From: Siphonodentalium dalli | Taxonomy: Eukaryota > Mollusca > Scaphopoda > Gadilida > Siphonodentaliidae | Assembly: GCA_032622095.1 (NCBI GenBank) | Contig: CP136063.1 | Coordinates: forward strand, 116,954,723-117,018,722 | DNA: 64,000 bases | Reading direction: 5' to 3' | Shown: positions 45,406-56,400 of the stretch, in pieces | Position numbering within the stretch: the stretch's first letter is position 1 | Layout of the letters: each line of letters opens with the position of its first letter | Notes under the pieces: model-generated | Told to the model about the DNA's origin: nothing | Seen by the model: the letters and a program-made list of their open reading frames with translations, nothing else | Database searches by the model: none | Translations under genes and position numbers: made by a program

Positions 45406-45649
45406 GAGCATGTCGGGAAAAGAGGCTACCATCGACACAGAGTTTGCTCTCTTTCTCAAAAGTTATAGACGATTAATAGAATACCAGTATCGATTGAAAA
45501 CATCACCCATACATAACATGATCATGAAGAAAATGGTCAAACTGACCAAACACGGATATAATAATGAATGGGCTGCAGATGAAGCGATGAGAAAATTCAA
45601 GAAACTCTTAGAAATAACTCTAACGGTCGAAGATTCAGACAATGATTAA
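45362..45649 (+). CDS. Polinton arm protein C (right copy)
   Basis: 95 residues, differing from 42266-42550 by about one inserted codon near the end and one residue. AATAAA lies a few bases after the stop (about 45654-45660), a plausible polyadenylation signal kept in both arms. Confidence 0.6.
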   Translation: MMRKEKREESMSGDESMSGKEATIDTEFALFLKSYRRLIEYQYRLKTSPIHNMIMKKMVKLTKHGYNNEWAADEAMRKFKKLLEITLTVEDSDND

Positions 45650-46061
45650 ATTTCAATAAACTTCATCAACATGTTATTCTCGTCTTCGTTATATATCTAT
45701 AAGTGGGGAAGGGAGATTGTAGAGCGAGAAACGATACATAAATGGTACATTAAGAGCCCTAAAATTTGAAGTTTAAATATTGTTCTGTGTCATTTTAACT
45801 TTCACCCACTGCATGTGTATCTTTAACATTCATTCAAAATGAGTGCCGTGTGTCCCTTTAGAGCGCATTGTGCTCCTTTAATATTCACACACCAATATTA
45901 CATAACGTCCCTTACATCGTGTCACTTTAACATTCCACACCATGCGTGCATTATCCCCCTTTAATTATGTCATAGCATTGGTACATAGAAGACTGTATAA
46001 CACTATGCTTATGTCTGTATATGTTGTCACATCGTGAGTGTATTGTCCACCATTATATTGA

Positions 46062-46192
46062 AATTTTTGAAGTTTTTGAATTTTTTTGAAATTTTTGAAA
46101 TTTTTGAAATTTTTGAAGTTTTTGAAATTTTTGAAGTTTTTGAAATTTTTGAAATTTTTGAAATTTTTGAAGTTTTTGAAATTTTTGAAGTA
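46062..46192. repeat. GAAATTTTT simple repeat in the right Polinton arm
   Basis: Inverse counterpart of 40968-41160, shorter by about 60 bp. Confidence 0.85.
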
Positions 46193-46599
46193 TGCATTCA
46201 TACCTATAGTGTCAATGTCCAAAATTACAGCGACTCGGACCAGTCCATACACATATAATTGGTATAAAGCTATTTCTAAACATCGATTAATAAAATTAAC
46301 AGAGTTTCATGAAAAATATTTAAAATTTGTTTGAACAAAAATAGTTGGCCAATAACAAAAGATATTACACGCAAATAATTTATAAACATTCGACATTTAA
46401 TAGTCGGCCGATATTTGGGTAAGAGACCGAAAACTCGTTATTAATTTTTGAGATTTTTAAAAAAACTTTTTTGAAAATTTTGGAAAAAATAATTAGGTTT
46501 TGAAAAAAAAATTTGGAATATTTTAGTACAAACGATTTTACCCCCAAAAAATCTATTTTTAGATGTGGGGCGAACAAGCCCCCCCATACTACTCATCCG

Positions 46600-46773
46600 A
46601 CTCCAGAAGAATTTTGGAAGGATGAATGGCTCGAACTGCTTCCCGCTGGACGTCATTAAATCCAGCACAAATTGTGGTAAACCCGAACGAAGTGTTGGGC
46701 TGGTGATAAGACCAAGAAACCACCATCTGTTTAGATCCACAGAAGCAGTGAAAGTGGATAACTTGATCCTTGT
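46600..46773 (-). pseudogene. TatD barrel, middle piece
   Basis: Continues the barrel from the far side of the fold-back element: VIHFHCFCGS (His ligand, equivalent to IHCFSGS), then a beta/alpha stretch, and IHPSKILLES, which leads directly into the conserved Asp. The codon after ES is interrupted by the Polinton target site. Frame is intact over the piece. Confidence 0.85.
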
Positions 46774-49700
46774 TAGTCCGGGAGCTAATAGGGGTACCCT
46801 TGCACCCCCTGGGACTTAACTTCACCCCACTCATTCTATTCCTTATTATGTCATTCAACTGTTAAGCAATGTTAACAAGAAAAAAAGTGGCCTTTTAGAC
46901 TCCAGACAAGATGGCGTCCATCATGGCCGCCGCTTTTCAGACCAGACCCTAAGTCAGTTTTATGCAAATTATAGCGGGAAAATCTTGTAAAATGTATACA
47001 AATGTATATATTTTCGTAAAGCTAAGACATAATGACACTTTTTGGGCCAAAATTGAAACTCACCATCCAAGATGGCCGCCAAAATGGCCGCCGGAAGTTG
47101 AAAATATGACATTTTTCACAAATATCTTCTAGATCAATTCATGCTGTTTAGAACTGGTTGAGTAATATGACTTTATTTTGTGTTTTGTATATTAACTGAT
47201 CATTGGAGCAAATAAATATGCAATTATTGGGGTCTTAACCCCTTCCAATCCCTAAACAAATTGATTTTACAGAATGCGGTATAAAATTTAACAAAAAAAT
47301 CACAATTGGGATTCTAGTCATATTTCAACAAGAAATGAACAGAACTTTGTAATGTAAGTGAGGCATATCATTACCTATCAATATTCCAAATCACTGGAAC
47401 CTAAATTCTTACTTTGGCTCAAAATGGCTGCCAATATGGCCGCCAAAATCTGGAAAATGGTAAATATTACACCAGCGTGTCCTGCAATCGCTTACAAGTT
47501 GTGGTTGGTGTATAAAATTGACTATTTTGCATTCTATTCATTGAATACTAACATGTCTGATGCAACATGGTTAATTGTTACTATTGTCACCACTGACGTC
47601 GTCAAAAATATTGGACTTTTCTCTAAAAAACTTGACATAAATATTGGCAAACATTCGCTTTTCAGGTTTGGACCATTTTTTCAGGTAAAATATAACTATC
47701 TTTGGAATGAAAGGTGTTTATTGTTTTTGGTCTATTTTAAAAGTGTAACTACGGTGTTTATAGACCAAATTGCTCAAGATGGCTTCCAAAATGGCAACCA
47801 AATTTGTAAAATGTTAATTTTTTACATATATCCCGAACATTCTCTGCATTATTCGAAAAGGTAGCAAATTGTGTGACTCACTGGGTTATTATACGTGTTA
47901 GTTAATTAACTGACAACTACACGTTCTATTCTGGTTGTCCCAGTTCCGTATGGGCATGCCAATTTCATTTTAAAGTATCTAATTTTGCCGAGAACCTCTT
48001 GTGATTTTGGCCTTGTTTATTGAAAGGAAATGGGCAGAACTTTGAGACAGAACTGAGATGGACCATAATCTTTGGCTATTCTGGTCCAATGATAAAACAT
48101 GTCAACAGGATACAGTGTGGGTGCCACGATCGTAGCCAGGGAGTTACTCTATGATCATATGTGAGGTGAATAGGTATATAGGGAGATATTGTATGTCATG
48201 ACTGATGTGAGTAGGTATACAATGAGTGACTATATGGTTATGAGTGGGTTGTCCACGGTAAGATGCATCTAGGTATACAGGGAGATGTCATGGTCAGGTG
48301 TGAGGTGAATCGGTATGCATGGAGTGACTGTATGGTGTATGGTTGTGTATATCCAGTACGGGTGCACCCGGTGTGCCTGTATGGTCACTGGTGTGGTGTA
48401 TGGATATAGCTTCATGTTCATCTATGTGTTGATTATGTATATATGGAGTGACTGTAAGGTCATTGTGGGATGTACATGTGTTGTCTGTATGATCATGGAT
48501 GGGGTGTGTGGATATATAGGGAGTGATTTTATTATTACGGGTAATGTGTATAGGTATACATGGAATGACTGTACGGTCATGATTGAATATGCATACCTGG
48601 AGTAGACTGGTGGACATTATCGGGTATATATGGAGTGTGGGTATATAGGGAGTGTCCTTGTGGTAACGGGTGGGATGTATATTTATATATCTCGTGGATG
48701 TATTATCATTAGTGGGTGTATAGGGCTTAGCTGTATTATCATGGATGGCGTGTATGATTATACAGTGAATTGCTGAATTGTCATGTGTGAGGTGTATATG
48801 CAAGTATGGATTGTTTTAGTGGTCGTGTGTGCGGGTTTTTTGTATATCTGGAAGGGCTGAATGGCCATTAGTGAGGTTTACATGTATACCTGGAGTGAAT
48901 CTATGGCCTAGGGTGGGCTGCATATGTATATCGAGTGGTTATATGACTATGTGTGTCGAATAGGTATACAGGTAGTGACTGTGTGGTTGATGGTGAGATG
49001 AGTACATGTAGGTATACAAGTAGTGACTGTATGATCCTAAATATAATGAACATCTATACAGGGGTGACTAAATGGTCATGTGTCAGGCGTATGAGTATAC
49101 CTGGTGTTCCTGTTTGGTGACTCGTGGCGGTATGGTCACGTGTAGATTATACCAGTATACACATGTGGTTGCTTTACTGTCATGGGCGAGGGATATGTGT
49201 ATATAGCGAGTGGCTATATGGCCATGGATGAGGTGCATATGCATACATGGAGTGACTATACTGACATGGCTGGGGTGTATTAATATATCTTGAGTGGCTA
49301 TTCGGCTATGGTGTGACAAATAGGGATACAGGGAGTGACATGGCCAATGTTGAGGTGAATATGTATACAGTGATTGACCATGATCATGTATGAATGTTTG
49401 GAATAGGTACACACGGGGTGACTATATGGCCATAGGTCAGGTGAAGGAGTATGCCAGGTGACATGGGTGTGTGTATGAAGCGAGTGGCTATATGGCCATT
49501 GGTGAGGTGCATATGTATACCGGAGTGACTTTATGGTCATTGTGGTGTTGATGTATATATTGATTGTCTATTTGACCATGCGTTTGGAGAATTTGTATAC
49601 AGGGGATGACCTTGTGGCCAATGGTGAGATGGATGGGCATAACAGGAGTGACTATATGGTTATGGGTCATGTTTAGGAGTATACCCGGTGTGTCTGCATT

Positions 49701-51892
49701 GTGACGCGTGGCTGTATGGTCATGGGTCAGATGTACACGTATACAGTGGGTCACTATAGTGTTGTGTCTGTGGTGCTTATGTATATATGTAATGAATGTG
49801 TGATAATGGGTGGATATTGCTTTCCACGATATGACTCTCTGACATGACCTCTCTATTGATTAACATATCCTTGAGTTAATGTGGAAAGCGATATCCACCC
49901 GAGGTACACATGTACAACCCACCCATTACCCCAGTCACTCCATATGTACATAAACACCACACAAATGACAACATAGTCACCCACGTTATACACGTACATC
50001 TGATCATACAGCCATACTTGGTTATACCCGTACATATCACAAATGACCATACAGCCACGAGTCACCATGCATGGACACCTGGTATACACATACACCCGAC
50101 ACATGACCATATATTCACTCTATGTATACATATTCACTACATTCACGATCATACAGTCGCTCATTTTATACATATTCACCTCACCATGGACCACACAGCC
50201 ACTACATGTATACCTAGTCGCCATACCCATGACCATAGAATCAATTCAGGTATACATATGCACATCACCAATGGTGAGCCAGATATACCAATACCCGCAC
50301 ATACGACCATACATAAGTTCCATAATTGCCATACTCATACATGCCATCCATGATCATTCATCTACTCCCCATACACCACCAATGATAACACATCCAGAAC
50401 ATATACAAATATACGTCCCATTGTTACCAACAGGGCACTCCCTATATACCCACACATCATTCATGACCATACAATAACTCCCTGTATACCTATTATCCTC
50501 ATCTATGCTCATAGAGTAAATCCCTGGATGCCATCATGGCTTCCACCCTGTATCCAGTTGATAAATTTTTATCATAATGGGCCAGAATACCCACATATCA
50601 TGGTTCATCTCAGTTCCGTCTCAAAGTTCTGCCAATTTCCTTTCAATAATATGGCCAGAATCACAAAAGAGGTTCTCTTCAAAATTCCATACTGCAACTT
50701 TAAAATTAATTTGTCATTCCCCATACGGAACTGGGACAAACATAATAGAACGTAGTTGTCAGTTAATTAACTAACACGTACAATAACCAAGTGAGTCACA
50801 ATTTGCTACCTTTTTCGGATAACGCAGAGAATAATGTTCGGCATTTGTTAACTTTTAACTGTGTACAAATTTGGTTGCCATTTTGGAAGCCACCTTGAGC
50901 AATATAGTCTATAAACACCGTAGTGTGACACATTTAAGATAGACCAAAACAATAAACACCTTTGATACCAAAGATAGTTGCATATTACTTGAACAAATGG
51001 TCGAACCATGAAAAGTGAAATTTTGCCGATATTTATGTCAAGTTTGTGAGAGATAAATCTGGTGATGTCAGTGGTGACAATAGTAAAAATTATCCATGGT
51101 GCATCAGACATGTTAGTATGCAATGTATAGAATACAGATTAGCCAATTGTATACATCAACCACAACTTGTAAGCGATTGCAGGACACCCTGTGGCAATAT
51201 TTACCATTTTGCATATTTTGGCGGCCATTTTCGCAGCCATTTTGAGCCAAGGTAAGATATTTGGTTCCAGAGAGTTGGAATATTCATAGGTAATGATATG
51301 CCTCACTTACATTACAATGTTTTTTCATTAATTGTTAAAATATGACTAGAATCCCAATTGTGATTTTTTTGTAAAATTTTGTACCGCGTTCTGTAAAATC
51401 GAATTTCTGAGGGGTCGGAAGGGGCTAAGACCCCATTAATTGCATATTTAATTGCTCCAATGATCAGTTAATATACAAAACACAAAATAAAGTCATGTTC
51501 CTCAACCAGTTCTAAACAGCATGAATTGATCTAGAAGATATTTGTGAAAAAATGTCATATTTTCAACTTCCGGTGGCCATTTTGGCGGCCATCTTGGATG
51601 GTGAGTTTCCATTCTGGCCCAAAAAAGTGTCATTATGTCTTAGCTTTACGAAAATATATACATTTGTATACATTTTACAAGATTTTCCCGCTATAATTTG
51701 CATAAAACTGACTTAGGGTCTGGTCTGAAAAACGGCGGCCATGATGGACGCCATCTTGTCTGGAGTCTAAAAGGCCACTTATTTTTCTTGTTAACATTGC
51801 TTAAAAGTTGAAGGACATAATAAGGAATAGAATGAGTGGGGTGAAGTTAAGTCCCAGGGGGTGCAAGGGTACCCCTATTAGCTCCCGGACTA
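46774..51892. mobile_element. 5.1-kb fold-back element with minisatellite arms, 3-bp target duplication
   Basis: The ends TAGTCCGGGAGC and GCTCCCGGACTA are flanked by TGT on both sides (46771-46773, 51893-51895). The two arms are inverted copies: 46774-49828 and 49884-51892. Each has about 1.35 kb of unique sequence (many AAGATGGCCGCC motifs), then a minisatellite running to the centre. The spacer is only about 55 bp. Arm lengths differ because of different minisatellite copy number. No transposase was seen; open frames in the arms are artefacts of repeated motifs. Superfamily unknown; 3-bp duplications occur in CACTA/EnSpm and PIF-Harbinger elements. Confidence 0.87.
48130..50520. repeat. 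Inverted pair of degenerate minisatellites
   Basis: Units of roughly 50-60 bp built on GTGACTATATGGTCATG and GGTGTATATGTATACAGG fill 48130-49800. The inverse complement fills 49905-50520. A hairpin with GGGTGGATATTGCTTTCCAC and GTGGAAAGCGATATCCACCC (49808-49902) joins them. Confidence 0.88.
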
Positions 51893-52454
51893 TGTGGGTT
51901 GCGGTGCGTACTGCTTCTAAAGCAGTGAAACTCACATCCGAACTCATATGTTGATCAGAGGACCCTCTTAGGTGCAAGATTAAAGGTTTGTTTGTGGGCC
52001 GGGCCAAATTTAAAATTTCCCGAAAAAGGGCATCCTGCAACAGGAGATCTCGATCGGAGAGATTAATTGAGCGATCAAGGACAAACTCCCCGACGGCAAC
52101 TACGGCAGGATGTTTTATTAGCTCCTTAAACTTCTCCATCATCGACGGTACAAGTAACTTACGAAACTTTTTGGGGTGACACCCTACCGCAACTTTCCAC
52201 TGTGGATTACAGTGTAAAGCTTGAATATCTGGATAAGTATCCGGATCACAAAATACTTGCACGCCACCGATGACAGTGACGACAGAGGAAACCGGGACAT
52301 TAGTCAGACTAATCGCCTCCGAAGCAGTGGTTTGGGGTTTTAATTTATGACTCGAGCACATGCTGTCTAAATGAAAATGAGAATCAATCCCGGTTAGTTT
52401 TGGTTTGGGGATGCCGGGTTGACGTGCCAGAGCCTTTTTCATAGAAGTTAACAC
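51893..52454 (-). pseudogene. TatD barrel, N-terminal half
   Basis: Begins in the Lys-rich linker and contains the family landmarks: the metal-binding HxH (His26 and His28 in DSHFHLD), a VAVGEFVLD segment carrying the Glu ligand, and LILHLRG with the next His. Coding similarity ends exactly at 51893. Beyond it the frame reads into the terminal repeat of the fold-back element (about 33 nonsense codons to 51801). Cutting off here removes the second-half ligands, so no active enzyme can be made. Confidence 0.85.
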
Positions 52455-52802
52455 TGCCTTATAAGTGGGTCTGGGTAGGATGGGAGGCGACCGGTGAGTG
52501 GTAGTATTGGAAGGGAGGACACCGTGGAAGAGACGGCGGTGGATGATGGGGTAGACACAGGGCCCCGAGTGGATGTGACTGGCCCTGCGGGGGAGGGTGA
52601 TTTGTGCACAGTGCCCTGAGAGTGGTTGAAATACACTGCGGAGAAGGATGATGTAGGCACAGTGCCCCGAGAAGAGGTGACAGGCACTGCGGTGGATGAT
52701 GAGGTTGAAAGTTTGAGTTTCTTAGGCTCCGGCGGAGCAACGGGAACTGAATGGTACAGTTTCCGCTCGGAAAACTTCTGCTGGCGCGCGATACATATTG
52801 TT

Positions 52803-53480
52803 TTATATCGCACCCTTCGCCTCTCTTTCCGGCTGGGTCTTGGTGTGGGACATAGAAGAGGATTTGACAGACATGGCCCGAGTGATTAAAACTTGGTGCT
52901 CTGCGAGGTAGAAGTCATTAATCAGACAGGCTGCCGACAATGCATCAGGGGCCTGCTCAGGTTTTGTTAACCCCGACGCTTTATTTCGGGCCTCCTTTAA
53001 TTCCGATTCCCCAATTCGACCCTTTTGGATGCGTTCCCACATTATATCAATTAACCAAAGGTGTGAGTTGGACCGTTGAAATAGGTCAACCTCTTTGGCT
53101 GGCAGTCTACTGAGTATTGCAGCTAAAACACGCCAATGAATGAGACATGCATTGGACGTTATGTAGGGCGATATGCTGTACCCGCTTTTTGGAGGGGCAA
53201 CCCCCAGGTCAGTGCCAAACATGGAAATATTCCGAAGTGCAGTGGTCCCCAGAATACAAGGCACTGGAATTGCCTGGTAATCCCACTGGTGATTAAGTAA
53301 TTTCCGCAACTGGGTAAGCAGTTCCTGCTCACCCAGCTCCCGAGCATCTGGGATGAGAATCCGAGCAAATTTATTTAAGTCTTCTCGGACTTGTACTCGG
53401 AAAACGGTAGGGATACCGGTAGGCCCAGGGTAGGTGTCAAACTGCCACCAACAAGGTTTTACATGTTGGCTATAAAATGG
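52803..53480 (-). pseudogene. TATDN2-like gene: conserved central region
   Basis: Open from about 53480 (KPCWWQFDTYPG near 53440) to the stop at 52803. Contains IPVPCILGTTALRN, then LIHWRVLAAILSRLP and a helix-rich stretch, ending with AEHQVLITRAMS. The same order of motifs is known from mollusc TATDN2-like proteins (from memory). Function of the region is unknown. The frame shifts near 52810 into the linker. Confidence 0.65.
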
Positions 53481-54359
53481 TGCCTTTGCTGACCCTTAAT
53501 ATGCCGCTCACAATCACTGAACACACACCGATCTTGTGGTTGCGGGGGATTTGGACCATATATGTCTGACATTGAGTTATTAATTGAAGCTGGTGAAATT
53601 GGTGACACTGAGGACCTAACTTTCTGCACGTTAATATATGGGGGGCCAACTGGATTACTCTCAGTGTCATTAGTGAAATTATGTCTGACACATTGTTTGT
53701 CAACAATGCGAGTGAGAGGATGATTAAAAGCCTCATCAATTAATAGGCATAAGGGATGACTAATGACTGGGCTATTTTGATCCGAGTTTAAAGTGGGGTC
53801 AACCTGCATATCCTCTATCCCTTGGGTGCAACTTGTTTCAACAAGGGGACTATCAGGTAGATCTCTAATAAAACTTGGTTGACTATCAGACAATTTTACT
53901 ACATCTACCTGCATGCTTTCAAAAGATGGCGTCCTTACTGGCTCCGCCACTGAAACATCCGACAAAGGAGTAGCAATATTGTCCAGGAAACTCGTATAGA
54001 ATTGATCAATGATCTCAGAATTATCAACCGCTTTGTCCGAAATTGCATTGGGAACGGTTAAACCAAGCAGCTCTTCTATTGAGTGCTGAATATCAGTTAT
54101 TGACATTTGATTCGGGTCTGACTCATCGGTATCAGGCGGTAAATTCATACCTGACATGTTTGGTTTATCGTCCGCACATCCCGCTGTAGACGAACTGTCT
54201 GTTGAAGCTGGCGGTCCTACAGGTAGACCAACGGGAGGTGTGACGTTCAGGCTTCTCAGCTTCAGACGAACTGTCTGATGGTTGAACTGGTAGTCCTGGA
54301 TTGACGGAATCTCTGGAGGTGTCATCCTCTGATGCCACCACGATATCAATATCACTCAT
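53471..54359 (-). pseudogene. TATDN2-like gene: acidic N-terminus and Cys/His motif
   Basis: Likely start is the ATG at 54359 (MSDIDIVVASEDD), in a frame that is lost near 54240. The rest lies in the frame that also opens at 54355. The segment is rich in Ser, Asp, Glu and Pro, looks disordered, and ends in CVFSDCERHIKGQQRHHF, a probable zinc-binding motif placed just before the conserved domain. A frame change follows near 53470, within the sequence after RHHF. Confidence 0.65.
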
Positions 54360-54760
54360 ACTTCACTCCTACTGAAAGATAAGAAAAATAGTATGAGCGG
54401 ACCGCATCTCAGAGATTACTATTAATCAACACACATTACTTTTTCTGCATTTACCATGGAACAATTATGATATATTATAATAAAACACACGACTACATTT
54501 TCCACCCCATTTTATTTTTAAAATTGAGCCGGGGGGGGGGGGGGGTCGGAAAAAAAATTCAGGCACGGACATGTATGGCATTTTTTCCCTTTCGATCATT
54601 TTTTGAACCCACCCACCCCCACCGCCAAATTTTTTTCCGTTTTCGGCAGTTTTTTCCGACCATTTTTTTACACCCACCCCCCCCCCTTTTAACACTAAAA
54701 CAGAGATTTGCGGGGGGAAATTCACTGTAAACAGTTGTATATGAATTTCTGTGCATACTA
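54360..54760. repeat. Poly-G / poly-C low-complexity segment
   Basis: A G run of about 16 at 54531-54546 and C-rich runs at 54605-54620 and 54670-54690, within T-rich sequence. Opposed G and C runs can pair. Confidence 0.6.
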
Positions 54761-54764
54761 TTTA

Positions 54765-54870
54765 TCATGGATGTTAACATGGACATGTAAATAGGAATGA
54801 GTCATTTTGAGGTCATTCGGCCAAAAAAACATGGCTGCCAGCGGCCATCTTGGATTTCAAAATTTGCAAC
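54765..54870. repeat. Solo copy of the 164-bp satellite
   Basis: ATGAGTCATTTTGAGGTCATTCGGCC and CCAGCGGCCATCTTGGATTT match units of the 14-17 kb satellite. Confidence 0.8.
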
Positions 54871-54871
54871 A

Positions 54872-55260
54872 AAATACACCACGATAACTGCCTGCAGTCA
54901 GTTTACAGTTAGAATTACATTATTTCTCTCATTAAAAGTGGTTTTGAAGCCCAACTCATTGCCAAAACACTAAAAAACAAGCAGGAAATTTGTTTTTTTA
55001 GTTGCGGAAACAATTGCTTGTTGGTGGCTTTGACCACCCACCCACCCCGGCAATTATTCAAGTGGGCTTTCTCCCATGTCATGGAAGCGATATAAACATT
55101 TACCTAAATAGCCATGGCGGAATTATTTGACCATTATAATCATTATCATTATAACATTTTATAGGCTAATGTATTTGAATAAATATATTGAAAAATAAGA
55201 ATGGTACACATTTGAACAAGTATACTAAATCATCAAATTTATAATCATCTATTATATATT
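54872..55260. other. Non-coding stretch
   Basis: AT-rich; nothing recognised. Confidence 0.4.
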
Positions 55261-56115
55261 TTGGAAGATCTGTTTGTTTGTTTGTTTGTTTGTGTGTTTG
55301 TAATCGATGGACTCGAAAATGGCCCAGCCGATTTCGATGAAACTTGGTATGTGGGGGTATTTTCGGGCCAGGAGCAACATAGGCCTATTAATTTGTCCGT
55401 GCGAGGTCAACTTTTCACGTGCCGAGGTCAAATCTGTTTTTACGCCGTTTTGCGCTAATATATTTCAGTTCGGTGCTTACAAATCGATTCGAAACAGCGC
55501 GAATAATAACATGCCAGTCATAATAATGACACTATGAGAATCTTTCGTGTTTCCTCTTTCCAACGATATATAATATGTATGTATCCGTTTTAGTTATCTG
55601 CCTCAATTATTAAGAAGAAGTGGTACGATCTTCTATCAGGGTAAAAACAATGCGTAACTTCTATGACGTCGTTAGAGGTCATAAAGTTAGATCACGTTAA
55701 CTCTTCTCCGGCCGATGCATTTGACTGTTTCAGACATCTTGGCGATATCTCGGGCACCGATGGTAATTTATCTTTACGTTGAAACTTGATAATTAATGAG
55801 GCGCGTTTATATACTTCAGTGGAAATCAAATCGGGTTAAACTGGCGGATTTTTACGGACGAAATTTGATGCATAGGGTATCTCGGTATCCGCTGGGCCGA
55901 TTTCCCGGTATCCGCTGGGCCGATTTCAACCTTCAAAATGGTCAATTCAAGGTCAAATCGGGTAAAACCGGATGGATTTCGACGGGTACTTTTGTCGGGT
56001 ACTTTTGTTCGGGCACTGTGTTTTGGACGGGTCAAATCGTGACCCCACTTGACCTTGGCCTTCAAAATAGACAATTCAAGGTCAAAGCCCGGACGAAGTC
56101 GGGTCACCTTCTAGT
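55261..56115 (+). repeat. Dispersed repeat, copy 2 (copy 1 at 3.05 kb)
   Basis: A (TTTG)n start at 55270-55300, then GGACTCGAAAATGGCCCAGC and, near the end, two CAATTCAAGGTCAA segments with GACCTTGGCCTTCAAA. The order of landmarks is the same as in 3050-3560. Non-coding; open frames across it have no family support. Confidence 0.7.
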
Positions 56116-56400
56116 CATATATATATTGAACAAAAACAATTTCATTATAAATGAGAACACTTATATTAGATCAAGTTAGTAACATTCATTTATATATTTA
56201 TTTAGATTAAATTATCAAGTTTATTTTATGCATTGATAAATTGAAAAAGAATCATTATTTTAAATAATTAAGTTGATAATATGATATGCCCTGATCAGGC
56301 GATGTACCATAACAAGGGTAGATGAACAAACCTTACAGGCTGATTAATTGAAGGAGCTCCCTCTAAATAGAAGTTTATGTTAAGTCAACTCGTCCTTTGC
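56116..56400. other. Non-coding stretch
   Basis: AT-rich; nothing recognised. Confidence 0.4.

Larger units (their letters stand above)
40567..46593. mobile_element. Polinton/Maverick deletion derivative with long terminal inverted repeats
   Basis: A 6027-bp palindromic element. The ends are AGTAGTATGG and its inverse, flanked by the identical hexamer CATCCG (40561-40566, 46594-46599). AG...CT ends, a 6-bp duplication and long inverted repeats are the Polinton hallmarks. The left arm is 40567 to about 43036 (including a private insertion of about 690 bp at 41222-41914); the right arm is about 44893-46593. Each arm carries the same set of small genes. The unique centre (1.86 kb) has a PC4-like gene, a small basic protein, a second C2H2 protein and a repeat array. 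Polymerase B, integrase, packaging ATPase and capsid genes are absent, so it cannot replicate or move by itself. Confidence 0.9.
40397..54359 (-). pseudogene. TATDN2-like TatD-family nuclease gene, broken by frameshifts and two transposon insertions
   Basis: A minus-strand gene for a TatD-type metal-dependent nuclease with a long N-terminal extension. Reading order from 54359: acidic Ser-rich region; a Cys-x4-Cys...His motif; a conserved region ending near 52803; a Ser/Thr/Pro-rich linker; then the TatD barrel in three pieces (51893-52454, 46600-46773, 40397-40566). Frame changes are needed near 54240, 53470, 52810 and 52450. Two large palindromic elements sit in the TatD part. At both insertion sites, removing the element and one target duplication restores codon phase. 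No introns are evident between the pieces. The family resembles multi-copy TATDN2-like proteins of molluscs and corals (from memory). It is a pseudogene unless the frame changes are sequencing errors. Confidence 0.85.

Noticed and set aside
40567-46593. Assembly artefact (false inverted duplication) as the explanation of the palindrome
   Set aside because: A perfect 6-bp target duplication, Polinton-type ends, codon phase of the interrupted gene and many indels between the arms all argue for a real element.
47358-47864. 168-codon open frame in the left fold-back arm
   Set aside because: It reads through repeated AAGATGGCCGCC motifs (KMAANMAAK), its mirror copy in the right arm is broken, and it has no domain.
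48294-50477. Several His/Thr- and Val/Tyr-rich open frames of 80-169 codons
   Set aside because: They are translations of the 50-60-bp minisatellite in various frames and strands, not genes.
46765-51901. A 9-bp target duplication for the fold-back element
   Set aside because: The flanking 9-mers match at only about 5 of 9 positions, whereas the 3-bp TGT flanks match exactly and keep the TatD codon phase.
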